DNA of 64,000 nt, taken from Sulfurimonas sp. HSL-1716. Its GTDB lineage: Bacteria; Campylobacterota; Campylobacteria; Campylobacterales; Sulfurimonadaceae. Position 1 is the first letter of the stretch. Each line of letters begins with the position of its first letter. The DNA is taken from positions 930,001-994,000 of the forward strand of contig NZ_CP147918.1 in NCBI RefSeq assembly GCF_039645975.1, written 5' to 3'. The position numbers and the translations under genes were made by a program. The notes under the pieces were generated by a model. It did no database searches. It was not told the DNA's origin and saw nothing but the letters and a program-made list of their open reading frames with translations. Positions 8,319 to 16,897 of this stretch are shown here, one piece after another.

Positions 8319-9920
8319 TCAAAACAGTGAGTTTACTATCTCCTGAGCCTCTTTTTGAATCTCTTTCAGGTGGGATTCGTCTATAAAACTTTCCGCATAT
8401 ATCTTGTATACGTCTTCCGTACCTGAGGGCCTTATGGCAAACCAGCCGTTTTTAGAAACCACTTTCAGCCCGCCTATTTTTGCCCCATTGTCGGCGCTTG
8501 TCAATATTTTTTCTATTTTCTCTCCTGCCAAAACGGTCGTTTTGATATCGCTTGGCGAGAGATTTTTTAGTATCTTTTTTTGTTCGAAATCAGCAGGGGC
8601 GTCTATTCTTGCATAGACGGGAGTACCGAATTTTTTTGTCAGGTTTTCGTAGTATTGGCCCGGATCAATACCTGTTTTTGCCAGTATTTCCGCACTTAAA
8701 AGAGACATGATGATACCATCCTTGTCCGTACTCCAGACATCTTTGTCTCTTCTTAAAAAACTGGCTCCTGCACTCTCTTCTCCGCCGAAAAATATCTTTT
8801 TTTCTATCATCGGACGGACAAACCATTTGAAGCCGACGGGTGTTTCGTAAACTTGTATATCGTTGTCTGCACAGACTCTGTCTATCATAGAACTGCTCAC
8901 AAGAGTTTTTCCTACTCCGAAGCCTTTGAAATCTCTGTGTTTTGCCAGATAGTCGATGGCAACTGCAAGGTAATGGTTCGGATTTAAAAGCCCTTTGCTT
9001 TTTGTGACGATGCCGTGTCTGTCGAAGTCCGTGTCGTTTCCAAAAGCTATGTCGAACCTGTCTTTGAGCCCGATGAGCCCCGCCATCGCATAAGGGCTCG
9101 AACAGTCCATCCGTATCTTGCCGTCCTTGTCGCAGTGCATGAATGAGAAGGTAAAATCCGGCGTATCGTTAAACACGGTCATGTTTAGACCGTAAAACTT
9201 TTTGATCGCATTATAGTAATCCATCCCGCTTCCGCCGAGTGCATCGGCTCCCATAGATATGCCGGAAGCTTTGATCGCCTGCATGTCGATCACCTCTTTT
9301 AAACCTTCTACATAGGGAGTGACGAAATCGTACTCTGTAAGGTATTTGGATCGCAAAGCTTCTTCGTAGGGAAGCCTTTTTACATCTTTAAGCCCGTTTT
9401 TCAGGATCTCGTTAGCTCTGTTTTCTATCCAAGAGGTCGCTGTTTCGTCTGCGGGACCTCCGTTTGATGAGTTATACTTGAATCCTCCGTCTTCGGGAGG
9501 ATTGTGTGAGGGCGTCACAACTATGCCGTCGGTACCTTCATGGGTGAGGATGGCATTTGAGATCACTGGAGTCGGCGTATATTTTAAAGTGTAGTACACG
9601 CTGACTTCGTTCGCCGCCAATACTTCGAGTGCGGTTTTGTGGGCGGAGGTAGAGAGTGCGTGGGTGTCCATCCCTATGAAAAGAGCTTTTTTGACGCGCT
9701 CTTTTCTGTACTCGGCAACCGCCTGTGTGATGGCTAAAATATGGTCTTCGTTAAAGCTTCCCTTAAAAGAGCTTCCTCTGTGTCCCGAAGTTCCGAAAGA
9801 GACAAGATTCTCTTGTTTGGAGAGATCCGGTTTTTTACTGTAGTAGGAATCGATCAGCTCCTCGATATTTACTAAAATCTCTTCGGGCGCTTTTTTCCCT
9901 GCTAACTCGTTTAACGGCAT
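8319..9920 (-). CDS. pgm: Phosphoglucomutase (alpha-D-glucose specific)
   Basis: A 533-residue phosphohexomutase interconverting glucose-1-phosphate and glucose-6-phosphate, which links glycogen to central metabolism. Residues about 40-60 carry SFGTSGHRGSS. The phosphoserine loop reads VVTPSHNPPEDGGFKYN, the metal-binding loop FGNDTDFDRHGIV, the sugar-specificity loop GGEESAG and the C-terminal phosphate-binding loop RPSGTEDVYKIY. All four functional loops are intact. An AGGAGA ribosome-binding site lies eight bases before the ATG and a TATAAT box lies farther upstream, divergent from rpsA. It faces the glycogen operon across the ATPase/Usp pair. Confidence 0.96.
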   Translation of the reverse strand: MPLNELAGKKAPEEILVNIEELIDSYYSKKPDLSKQENLVSFGTSGHRGSSFKGSFNEDHILAITQAVAEYRKERVKKALFIGMDTHALSTSAHKTALEVLAANEVSVYYTLKYTPTPVISNAILTHEGTDGIVVTPSHNPPEDGGFKYNSSNGGPADETATSWIENRANEILKNGLKDVKRLPYEEALRSKYLTEYDFVTPYVEGLKEVIDMQAIKASGISMGADALGGSGMDYYNAIKKFYGLNMTVFNDTPDFTFSFMHCDKDGKIRMDCSSPYAMAGLIGLKDRFDIAFGNDTDFDRHGIVTKSKGLLNPNHYLAVAIDYLAKHRDFKGFGVGKTLVSSSMIDRVCADNDIQVYETPVGFKWFVRPMIEKKIFFGGEESAGASFLRRDKDVWSTDKDGIIMSLLSAEILAKTGIDPGQYYENLTKKFGTPVYARIDAPADFEQKKILKNLSPSDIKTTVLAGEKIEKILTSADNGAKIGGLKVVSKNGWFAIRPSGTEDVYKIYAESFIDESHLKEIQKEAQEIVNSLF

Positions 9921-9939
9921 ATTTTTTATCTCCTGTTAA

Positions 9940-9945
9940 ATTATA
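9940..9945 (-). promoter_or_regulatory. Putative -10 box of pgm
   Basis: Reading the minus strand, TATAAT occurs about 20 bases before the pgm start codon and is followed by the AGGAGA ribosome-binding site. No convincing -35 hexamer is visible; campylobacterial sigma70 promoters often lack one. Confidence 0.55.
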
Positions 9946-10000
9946 CTCTGATTTTGCCAAGATAAATGCGAAATTAATATATATGTAACAGTTTTTTGGT

Positions 10001-10006
10001 TATAAT
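10001..10006 (+). promoter_or_regulatory. Putative -10 box of rpsA
   Basis: A perfect TATAAT preceded by a T-rich tract lies 33 bases before the rpsA ATG chosen here. This gives a leader of roughly 25 bases containing AAGGG. Confidence 0.6.
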
Positions 10007-10039
10007 CACACAATTTTATATGTAACAAGGGAAATGTGT

Positions 10040-11695
10040 ATGGCAATCGATAACGAACCATTAGAAGAGGAAAATTTTGCTGAGATGTTTGAAGCTTCGC
10101 TGAAGGAGCAAGAGTCAAATCGTATAACAGAAGGCGAAATCGTAGAGATACAAGCAGAAGACAACAGGGCTTTAGTAGGCGTAGGCGACAAATTAGAGGG
10201 TATTCTAAGTTTAGATGAACTGCGTGATGAAAACGGAGAACTTGCGTTCAAAGTAGGTGATAAGATCACCGTTATGGTGACGGGTCATTATAATGAGCGT
10301 CCAAAGATATCTTATAAGAAGGTACTTGAACAAAAGAAAACTCTGGATTTCATTCAAGCGAACAAAGAGAACTTCGAAGATCTGATCATAGAAGGTACTA
10401 TTACTAAGAAAAATCGCGGCGGTTATATTGTAGAAGCCGATGATGTCTCTTTCTTTATGCCACGTTCATTGGCAGCTTTTAAAGACAATGAAGACGTAGT
10501 AGGGCGTAAGATAAAAGCGCAGGTCGTTAAAATAGACGACGACGAGAACACGATAGTGGTTTCGCGCCGCAAACTCTTCAATGAAGAGCGTAAACGCAAA
10601 AAAGAGATCATCGATGCATTGATGCAAGAAGACGTCATTGTCGAAGGTACAATCAAAAAGATTACAAGCTACGGTATGTTCGTAGATGTCGGCGGTGTCG
10701 ACGGTCTTGTACACTATAACGAGATCTCTTATAAAGGTCCTGTGAACCCGTCTAAACTTTATAAAGAAGGCGATGTGGTAACCGTTAAAGCTATATCTTA
10801 CGACAAAGACAAACGTCATCTCTCATTATCGATCAAAGCCGTTCAACCGGATCCTTGGGCGGAAGTCGAAGACGAATTGGATGAAGGCGATACGATTACC
10901 GTAACGGTAAGCAACGTTGAAGCGTACGGCGTATTTGTCGACCTTGGTAACGATATCGAAGGTTTCCTGCATATTTCCGAGATCACTTGGGACAAAAACG
11001 TTAAAAACCCTGCGGATTACTTAAGCGTCGGTCAAGAGATAGATGTCGAAGTTATCGAGATAAACCCTAAAACACATAAACTGCGCGTATCGCTTAAGCG
11101 TCTTTTACCGAAACCTTTCGATGAGTTCGTTAAAAACTTCCATGAAGGCGATATTGTAGACGGAACTGTTACATCATTGACCGATTTTGGCGCTTTTGTC
11201 CGTATCGGCGGTGTCGAAGGACTTCTTCATAATCAAGACGCTAGCTGGGAAAAGAACGTTAAATGTAAAGATTTCCTAAAAGTCGGCGACGAAGTAAAGG
11301 TCAAAATAGCGAAGATCAACAAAGAGGAGCAAAAAATCTCTTTGAACTCTAAAGCTCTGCAAGAGAGCCCGATCGACAAGTTTGCTACGACTCATAAAGT
11401 AAATCAGGTCGTACATGGGAAGATCCGCGATATAAAAGATTTCGGCATCTTCGTTCAGCTAGAAGACGGGATCGACGCGCTTATCCGTGATGAAGATCTG
11501 GCACCGCTAGTTAAAGAAGAACTACAAATCGGTTCGGATATCGAAGCGGCGATCGCTACGATCGATACCCGCCGTGACCGTATCCGCTTATCGGTAAAAA
11601 AACTGGACTATATTAAAAATCAAGAGTTAATGAATGAGATCAACGATAACGAATCTCACTCTTTAGGTGATTTGATAAAAGACCAACTACAATAA
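10040..11695 (+). CDS. rpsA: 30S ribosomal protein S1
   Basis: A 551-residue ribosomal protein S1 that binds mRNA on the small subunit and aids translation initiation. It contains a series of S1 (OB-fold) RNA-binding repeats; clear copies begin near GTIKKITSYGMFVDVGGVDGLVHYNEIS, VTVSNVEAYGVFVDLG, GTVTSLTDFGAFVRIG and GKIRDIKDFGIFVQLE (each written in part). The first in-frame ATG is at 10034, but AAGGG would sit only two bases before it. The ATG at 10040 has the same AAGGG at a spacing of eight and is preferred. It is followed one base later by a small membrane protein gene and then serA. Confidence 0.96.
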   Translation: MAIDNEPLEEENFAEMFEASLKEQESNRITEGEIVEIQAEDNRALVGVGDKLEGILSLDELRDENGELAFKVGDKITVMVTGHYNERPKISYKKVLEQKKTLDFIQANKENFEDLIIEGTITKKNRGGYIVEADDVSFFMPRSLAAFKDNEDVVGRKIKAQVVKIDDDENTIVVSRRKLFNEERKRKKEIIDALMQEDVIVEGTIKKITSYGMFVDVGGVDGLVHYNEISYKGPVNPSKLYKEGDVVTVKAISYDKDKRHLSLSIKAVQPDPWAEVEDELDEGDTITVTVSNVEAYGVFVDLGNDIEGFLHISEITWDKNVKNPADYLSVGQEIDVEVIEINPKTHKLRVSLKRLLPKPFDEFVKNFHEGDIVDGTVTSLTDFGAFVRIGGVEGLLHNQDASWEKNVKCKDFLKVGDEVKVKIAKINKEEQKISLNSKALQESPIDKFATTHKVNQVVHGKIRDIKDFGIFVQLEDGIDALIRDEDLAPLVKEELQIGSDIEAAIATIDTRRDRIRLSVKKLDYIKNQELMNEINDNESHSLGDLIKDQLQ

Positions 11696-11696
11696 A

Positions 11697-12194
11697 ATGC
11701 AAAGTGCTTTTAAATGGCTGACTCCGATTATAACGATTGGAGTCGCTATTTTTATCGTTATCTTTTTGATAGATATAAATCCGTCCGAAGATATGCAAGC
11801 AGTAGATGTAAAAATCAAAAATACAAAAATAAAAGACGAGAAGTCCGAACCTTTATGGTTAAACCATCTCTCTAAAAGTGAAAAAGGCGGATTCTTCTAT
11901 CCTGTCAATGAGATTTTTGTTGATTTGGATCTTTCCGAGCAGATAGTTTTGACAAAAATTTATCAGCTAAATGCATCTATCTCCGACCCTTATCAGTTTT
12001 TTTGTTTGCAAGAAGTATTGAAACAATATAAAATGCGGTATTATCTGAAAAAAGATCATTTGGATACAAAACTTCTTATTTACTCTGAAGAAAAGAGTAA
12101 GTTGGATTCATTAGTAAAAGCTTTAAAAACTTATGATATAAATGCAAAAATTTTGCCTTATAAAGAGGAGAAACAATGGAAAAAAGTACAGTAA
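11697..12194 (+). CDS. Small single-pass membrane protein, function unknown
   Basis: A 165-residue protein I do not recognise. It has one N-terminal transmembrane segment (about residues 7-26, TPIITIGVAIFIVIFLI), then a hydrophilic, lysine-rich domain that should lie in the periplasm or on the membrane surface. The C-terminal 80 residues alternate hydrophobic and charged residues in a way that suggests a small alpha/beta domain, possibly SPOR- or DUF-like (weak inference). The ATG comes one base after the rpsA stop and the last 19 bases overlap serA, so it appears translationally coupled between two housekeeping genes. No strong ribosome-binding site is present. Confidence 0.75.
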   Translation: MQSAFKWLTPIITIGVAIFIVIFLIDINPSEDMQAVDVKIKNTKIKDEKSEPLWLNHLSKSEKGGFFYPVNEIFVDLDLSEQIVLTKIYQLNASISDPYQFFCLQEVLKQYKMRYYLKKDHLDTKLLIYSEEKSKLDSLVKALKTYDINAKILPYKEEKQWKKVQ

Positions 12195-13762
12195 TCGTTT
12201 GCGACCATATCCATGAAGCCGGACTTAAAATGCTTCAGGATGATGAAAATATAAATTATATTTTTGCTGCAGATGTCGACAAAACAGAACTTTTAAATAT
12301 GCTTTCAGACGCAGATATCGCGATCACGCGCAGTTCTACCGATGTCGATGAGAAGTTCATTGCAGCCGCAAAAAACATGAAAGCGATCGTTCGCGCGGGT
12401 GTCGGTGTGGACAATGTCGATATCGAAGGGTGTTCAAAAGAGGGTATCATCGTTATGAATGTACCTACAGCAAACACGATAGCCGCGGTCGAGCTTACAA
12501 TGGCGCATATGCTTTCTTGTATGAGAATGTTCCCTTATTCTCACGATCATTTGAAAAACCAACGTATCTGGAAACGCGAAAAATGGTACGGCTATGAACT
12601 TAAAGGCAAAAAACTCGGTATTATCGGTTTTGGTAATATCGGTTCACGTGTTGCAAAACGTGCGAAAGCCTTTGAGATGGATATCGTAGCATACGATCCG
12701 TATATTCATCCGTCTAAAGTAACTGATCTGGATATGGTTTATACCGAAAACTTCGATGATATTCTTGCTTGTGACGTCATTACGATTCATACTCCAAAAA
12801 ACAGCGAAACGATAAATATCATTAATGAAAAAGAGATCGCCAAAATGAAAGACGGCGTAGTTCTCGTTAACTGTGCACGCGGCGGTCTTTACAACGAGGA
12901 AGCTCTGTATAATGGTTTGACATCCGGTAAGATCCGTTTTGCAGGGATAGATGTTTTTGTCAAAGAACCGGCTACTAGCAATCCTCTGCTCGACCTTGAC
13001 AATATCGTAGTTTCTCCTCACTTGGGTGCAAATACATACGAATCTCAATATAACATCGGTACACAGGCTGCAGAACAGGCCATTCAGGCTGCAAAAGGGA
13101 TGGCGTATCCGAATGCTTTGAACCTTCCGATCGATGAGAACAAGATACCTGCATTTGTGAAACCGTACATGGAGATGGGACAAAAACTGGGCTTCCTTGC
13201 TTCTCAAAAGAACCGTGCTCCGATTGTCTCCATTAAGGTGAGCGGGCAGGGTGCCATTGCCGAGTTTGTCGATTCATTGTCTACTTTCGTTACGGTAGGT
13301 GCTTTGGCAGAAAACAGCGGCGATACGATCAACTATGTCAATGCCGATTTCGTAGCGAAAGAAAAAGGGATCAAAGTCGAGACTGAATCTTTGGCGGATT
13401 CATCGGTATATAAAAACCTTATAACGGTTAAACTTACTACCGATAAACAGGTAACTACGATCAGAGCCACTATGTTTGACGACAATATCCAGCGTATGGT
13501 AGAGATCGACGGCTTTACCGTAGATGTCGCGCTAAAAGGCAATATGATATTCTTTAAAAATACGGATGTACCGGGAGTGATCGGAAGCGTAGGGACGATA
13601 CTAGCCGGCCATAACGTGAACATCTCGGATTTCCGTCTGGGAAGAAACTCTAAATCCGAAGCATTGGCCGTGATCATTGTTGACAGTGCCGTTAGCGATA
13701 TCGTGTTAAAAGAGCTTGGCAATCTTGATGCCTGCATTAGTGTAAGCTACGCAAAGATATAA
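12176..13762 (+). CDS. serA: D-3-phosphoglycerate dehydrogenase
   Basis: A 528-residue long-form SerA catalysing the NAD-dependent first step of serine biosynthesis. The catalytic domain is split around the NAD-binding Rossmann domain (GIIGFGNIGSRVAKRA, near residue 150). HTPKNSET and the conserved VNCARGG and SPHLGANTYE segments mark the active site, with the catalytic His in SPHLG. Residues about 320-450 form the allosteric substrate-binding domain and the C terminus is an ACT domain (VPGVIGSVGTILAGHNVNI) that usually binds serine. AGGAG lies six bases before the ATG, inside the preceding ORF. Two hairpins follow the stop. Confidence 0.97.
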   Translation: MEKSTVIVCDHIHEAGLKMLQDDENINYIFAADVDKTELLNMLSDADIAITRSSTDVDEKFIAAAKNMKAIVRAGVGVDNVDIEGCSKEGIIVMNVPTANTIAAVELTMAHMLSCMRMFPYSHDHLKNQRIWKREKWYGYELKGKKLGIIGFGNIGSRVAKRAKAFEMDIVAYDPYIHPSKVTDLDMVYTENFDDILACDVITIHTPKNSETINIINEKEIAKMKDGVVLVNCARGGLYNEEALYNGLTSGKIRFAGIDVFVKEPATSNPLLDLDNIVVSPHLGANTYESQYNIGTQAAEQAIQAAKGMAYPNALNLPIDENKIPAFVKPYMEMGQKLGFLASQKNRAPIVSIKVSGQGAIAEFVDSLSTFVTVGALAENSGDTINYVNADFVAKEKGIKVETESLADSSVYKNLITVKLTTDKQVTTIRATMFDDNIQRMVEIDGFTVDVALKGNMIFFKNTDVPGVIGSVGTILAGHNVNISDFRLGRNSKSEALAVIIVDSAVSDIVLKELGNLDACISVSYAKI

Positions 13763-13770
13763 ACCTTTTC

Positions 13771-13793
13771 AGACAGGTTCTTGAAACCTGTCT
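13771..13793 (+). terminator. Hairpin downstream of serA
   Basis: A perfect 9-bp stem (AGACAGGTT / AACCTGTCT) with a five-base loop begins eight bases after the serA stop. It has no T-run directly after it, so it may be an attenuating or RNA-stabilising hairpin acting with the next one. Confidence 0.5.
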
Positions 13794-13802
13794 TCTGTAA
13801 AA

Positions 13803-13834
13803 GACCTCAGAACAAATGAGGTCCTATCCTTTTT
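13803..13834 (+). terminator. Probable intrinsic terminator of the rpsA-serA unit
   Basis: A 7-bp stem (GACCTCA / TGAGGTC) with a seven-base loop is followed, after a six-base gap, by a run of five T. It lies between serA and the modE-like gene and is the best terminator candidate in the window. Confidence 0.55.
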
Positions 13835-13898
13835 GTTCCCTTTAAATTTATATAAAAAAACTGTAAAATGCATTAATTAAAACCGAAGGTAGTTTACA

Positions 13899-14675
13899 AT
13901 GGAAATAGACGGTCGTTTTTGGCTTAAAAAAGATGGACGAAGCTTTTTAGGTTCGGGACGGATCGAACTTTTGAACATGATCGAAAAGACAGGTTCCATA
14001 AATGCCGCAGCAAAAGAGATGAAGATGAGCTATAAAGCGGCATGGGAAAGAATAAACGGGATGAACGAGCTGGCAGACGAGCCTATCATTCAAAGAAAAA
14101 TAGGAGGAAAGGGCGGGGGAGGCACTACACTTACACCCTATGCACATGAACTTATAAAAACATACGATCGGCTAAACGAGCTTCATCGTCAGTTTATCGA
14201 CCGTTTCAGCGAAGCCGGAGACAGCCCGGAACTCTTATCCAAAATACTTAAGAGAACGTTTCTCACGACAAGTGCGAGAAATCAGATCCCTTCAAAGATA
14301 TCAAAAATCGATTCAAATGAATTAAGTTCTCTCATAACCATAACTTTGTCGGGAGGAAGCGAAGTATTGTCGACTATCACTTCAAAATCGGCTAATAGTA
14401 TGAACCTGCATGTCGGCAGCGATATATACGCGATCATAAAATCAAGCGATATCAAGATATATGCGGCTCCGCCTAAAGAGACAAAAGACCTAAATCTGCT
14501 GGAAGGAACGGTAGAATCTCTTGAGAGTACTGATCTAAACTCGGAACTTGCACTAAGAATCAATGAAAAAACGCTGTTGATAACGCTTTTGAAAAAAGAT
14601 GAAATGGATTCCTTTAGCGTAGGGAAAAAAGCGTATGCCGGTATCGCATATAACAATATTATCGTAGGATTGTAA
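13899..14675 (+). CDS. modE: ModE-type molybdate-responsive transcriptional regulator
   Basis: A 258-residue protein with the two-part ModE architecture. The N-terminal winged helix (about residues 15-100) includes GSINAAAKEMKMSYKAAWER and the glycine-rich GGKGGGGTTLTP characteristic of ModE. Two C-terminal Mop/TOBE domains follow, the first opening with TSARNQIPSKISKI and the second with LNLLEGTVESL; in E. coli these bind molybdate or tungstate. A 24-bp near-consensus ModE operator lies 44 bases after the stop. No molybdate transporter or molybdopterin genes adjoin it in this window, which is unusual because modE genes often sit by modABC. Confidence 0.92.
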   Translation: MEIDGRFWLKKDGRSFLGSGRIELLNMIEKTGSINAAAKEMKMSYKAAWERINGMNELADEPIIQRKIGGKGGGGTTLTPYAHELIKTYDRLNELHRQFIDRFSEAGDSPELLSKILKRTFLTTSARNQIPSKISKIDSNELSSLITITLSGGSEVLSTITSKSANSMNLHVGSDIYAIIKSSDIKIYAAPPKETKDLNLLEGTVESLESTDLNSELALRINEKTLLITLLKKDEMDSFSVGKKAYAGIAYNNIIVGL

Positions 14676-14719
14676 TACTTTATATTAAAGAAAAGATTAA
14701 GGAGATTTCATCTACAATT

Positions 14720-14743
14720 CGTTATATACAAAAAGATATAACG
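14720..14743 (+). promoter_or_regulatory. Predicted ModE operator
   Basis: Arms CGTTATATA and GATATAACG are separated by six bases (CAAAAA). The outer eight bases of each arm are exact inverted repeats. This fits the E. coli ModE consensus as I remember it, CGNTATATA-N6-TATATAACG, with one mismatch. It lies just after a modE gene and ends 14 bases before the ATG of the small ORF at 14758. The TTATAT inside the left arm could be a -10 box, so Mo-ModE binding would probably repress that ORF (inference). Confidence 0.75.
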
Positions 14744-14757
14744 AAAAAGGCTTTTAT

Positions 14758-15054
14758 ATGAAGAACCAAAAGAATCTATTTTTTATAGAAGATTTTTTAA
14801 AAGATGTCTTTATGTCAAAAGAGATAAACAATGAAATGATAGAGAATAAAACATTTCAGAAGATTTCGTTAAATGCGGAATTTTCTGAGGCGTTTACGCC
14901 TCAAAATATCGATGCAAAGCAGATAAGTGACAATGATCTTGCAGATACTGATTCTTTATATGAGATCTCTTCCCCTTTTTTGATAACAATACTGCCTATT
15001 AAAAATACACGACATAGTAAAATAGGTAATGAAGAATCGGTAAAGAAGTATTGA
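14758..15054 (+). CDS. 98-residue orphan protein behind a ModE site
   Basis: I do not recognise this 98-residue, acidic, cysteine-free protein. It starts MKNQKNLFFIEDFLKDVF, has no clear signal peptide or membrane segment, and is rich in Asn, Ser, Glu and Ile; its codons look more AT-rich than those of neighbours. AAAGG sits seven bases before the ATG. The predicted ModE operator directly upstream argues that it is expressed and molybdate-controlled. It could instead be a degraded N-terminal remnant of a larger Mo-related gene, since nothing Mo-related follows. No partner gene lies downstream; the next gene is the convergent RND pump. Confidence 0.6.
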   Translation: MKNQKNLFFIEDFLKDVFMSKEINNEMIENKTFQKISLNAEFSEAFTPQNIDAKQISDNDLADTDSLYEISSPFLITILPIKNTRHSKIGNEESVKKY

Positions 15055-15063
15055 TATTATCAC

Positions 15064-15114
15064 GTCATTGTAAAAAATCTAAAGATAAAGCATCTAGCGA
15101 TTTTTAGCAGTGAC
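15064..15114. repeat. Long imperfect hairpin between convergent genes
   Basis: Bases 15064-15079 and 15099-15114 can pair over 16 positions with a single mismatch and two G-U pairs, leaving a 19-base loop. It sits between the orphan ORF stop and the end of the RND operon. It could act as a terminator or 3'-end protector for either strand, although no T-run follows directly. Confidence 0.5.
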
Positions 15115-15134
15115 ACGGCTCTGCATTGAAAAGA

Positions 15135-15146
15135 AAAAGTACTTTT
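15135..15146. repeat. Perfect 12-bp palindrome
   Basis: AAAAGTACTTTT is a perfect palindrome in the space between the orphan ORF and the RND operon. Function unknown; possibly chance in AT-rich DNA. Confidence 0.4.
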
Positions 15147-15157
15147 AATTGCTTCGC

Positions 15158-15175
15158 ACATGCATATATGCATGT
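15158..15175. repeat. Perfect 18-bp palindrome
   Basis: ACATGCATATATGCATGT is its own reverse complement. It lies nine bases beyond the stop of the last RND pump gene. It could be a protein-binding site or a transcript-end hairpin without a loop; nothing in the sequence decides between them. Confidence 0.55.
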
Positions 15176-15184
15176 ACGAGATGA

Positions 15185-16897
15185 TTATAGAGGATCCGTA
15201 ATGGATACGGCTTTTTTCTCATGGAAATGGAAATGTTTATCCAGATCAGCATTAAACAGAAGTATCGGAACTACGATAAGCGATGCAATCACCGCTGCCA
15301 CGGTTCCAAATATCAATGAAACGCCCAGACCTCCAAATACCGCGTCACCCGCCAGAAGCGTTGAAGCAAGAATGATAGCTGTTGCAGTCAAAAAGATCGG
15401 TTTTGCACGAGTTGCGGTCGCGTAAGCGATAGCTTCTGCTTTATGCATACCTTTGTCATGCATCAATGATTTTGTAAAGTCTATAAGCAGCAGCGAGTTA
15501 CGAGAACTGATACCGATAAGGGCGATAAAGCCGATAAGCGATGTTGCCGTTAAAAAGAAGGTATCTGTCGTAAACACGTCCATGATCCAGTGACCGACGA
15601 TGACTCCTATGATAGAAAGGAAACTTCCTACCAGGATAATACCGCTTAGAGTATAACTTTTATAATAGACCACCATCAGCAAGAAGATCAATACAAGAGC
15701 CGCGATGAACGCCCCTCCAAGGTCTCTGAAAGTATCGAGGGTGACTTTCATCTCTCCGTCCCATTTCAAATCATAGATCTTACCGCTTTTTTTGTCTTTT
15801 AATTCAAGATCGAAAAGCCCCGTTTTGCTTATGTCGTATTCACCGCTGAGTTCTTTTAAAATCTGGTTTCTTGCATCCATAAGCGGATAGACTTGAGACA
15901 CCATGTCCGTTTCTGCCATTACGTTGGTCATTTGGTGCAGATCTTTACTCATAATGAGCGGATGAGATTTCGTAGGCTGGATGTCAACCATCTCCGTGAT
16001 AGGGACCATCATACCGAACTTATTCATCAGCTTTAGACTTGAAAGCTTGGCTTGAACGGCGTTGAGATCTTTTTTTGTAAATCTTTTCGAACCGTCGCTG
16101 AGCGATAAAAAGATAGGTATCTGGTCGTTGTATTTCGGAGAGTTCTTTACCGCTATGTCCATTCCTTCAAACGCAAGGTACATGATATTGTTTATCTGTT
16201 TGATGCCGACGCCCGAACGGGCTGCTTTTTCAGGATTGATTTTTATGTCGAAAGTATCGTAGATAGCGTCTTCCATGACATCGACATCCACCAGACCTTT
16301 TGTCTTTTTAAATATTTTTTCGACTTTTCCTGCCAAATCTCTTATCCCGGGCGCATCGTTTCCGTAAATTTCCGCGACGACGGCTGCTAGGGTAGGCGGT
16401 CCCGCAGGCGGTTCTACAAAAGAGATATCGCTCTCTTTTGATATAGGCTGACAGCTTTTTAAAACAACCGGACGAAGGCGCTGTACCATCATATACGAAG
16501 GCTCGTCTCTTTCATGTTTTTTTGTCAGATTGACTACGATCTCCGCAACGTTTTCGGAGTTTTTAAACTGTGAACCTTTGATAAGCCCTGCAAAATCAAG
16601 AGGCGATCCCATTCCTAGGAACACTTCCAGATCCGTTACTTCCTTTTCTTGCTGAATTATAGAAGAGACACAGTCCGTGACCTTTTTTGTCTGCTCTATT
16701 GAGCTTCCCTGAGGCAGTTTTACATAGACGTTATAGGTGTCGTTGTTCTTCCCTGGCAGCATTTTCGCCAAAACTATCTCCGTAGGTATCATCATAACGG
16801 ATAAGATAAGGGCTGCTATCGTTCCAAGAATAATAAGTTTTCTCTGCGTACTGCTTTGAATACCTTTTAATACAGTCTGTTCAAATTTCGCAAACAT
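15185..16897 (-). CDS. RND efflux transporter, C-terminal half as a separate protein
   Basis: A 570-residue inner-membrane protein equal to the second half of an AcrB-like RND pump. It opens with a transmembrane segment equivalent to TM7 (LIILGTIAALILSVMMI), then a large periplasmic porter/docking region (about residues 50-380), then about five transmembrane helices, including ISSRNSLLLIDFTKSLMHDKG and a final LIFGTVAAVIASLIVVPILL. Its ATG shares one base with the stop of the upstream half (TAATG), and GAGGAG lies eight bases before it, so independent translation is well supported. It should assemble with the N-terminal half, adaptor and TolC to export substrates; substrate unknown. Confidence 0.9.
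   Translation of the reverse strand: MFAKFEQTVLKGIQSSTQRKLIILGTIAALILSVMMIPTEIVLAKMLPGKNNDTYNVYVKLPQGSSIEQTKKVTDCVSSIIQQEKEVTDLEVFLGMGSPLDFAGLIKGSQFKNSENVAEIVVNLTKKHERDEPSYMMVQRLRPVVLKSCQPISKESDISFVEPPAGPPTLAAVVAEIYGNDAPGIRDLAGKVEKIFKKTKGLVDVDVMEDAIYDTFDIKINPEKAARSGVGIKQINNIMYLAFEGMDIAVKNSPKYNDQIPIFLSLSDGSKRFTKKDLNAVQAKLSSLKLMNKFGMMVPITEMVDIQPTKSHPLIMSKDLHQMTNVMAETDMVSQVYPLMDARNQILKELSGEYDISKTGLFDLELKDKKSGKIYDLKWDGEMKVTLDTFRDLGGAFIAALVLIFLLMVVYYKSYTLSGIILVGSFLSIIGVIVGHWIMDVFTTDTFFLTATSLIGFIALIGISSRNSLLLIDFTKSLMHDKGMHKAEAIAYATATRAKPIFLTATAIILASTLLAGDAVFGGLGVSLIFGTVAAVIASLIVVPILLFNADLDKHFHFHEKKAVSITDPL

Noticed and set aside
12644-13207. 187-codon minus-strand open frame within serA
   Set aside because: Antisense shadow of a well-supported conserved gene.
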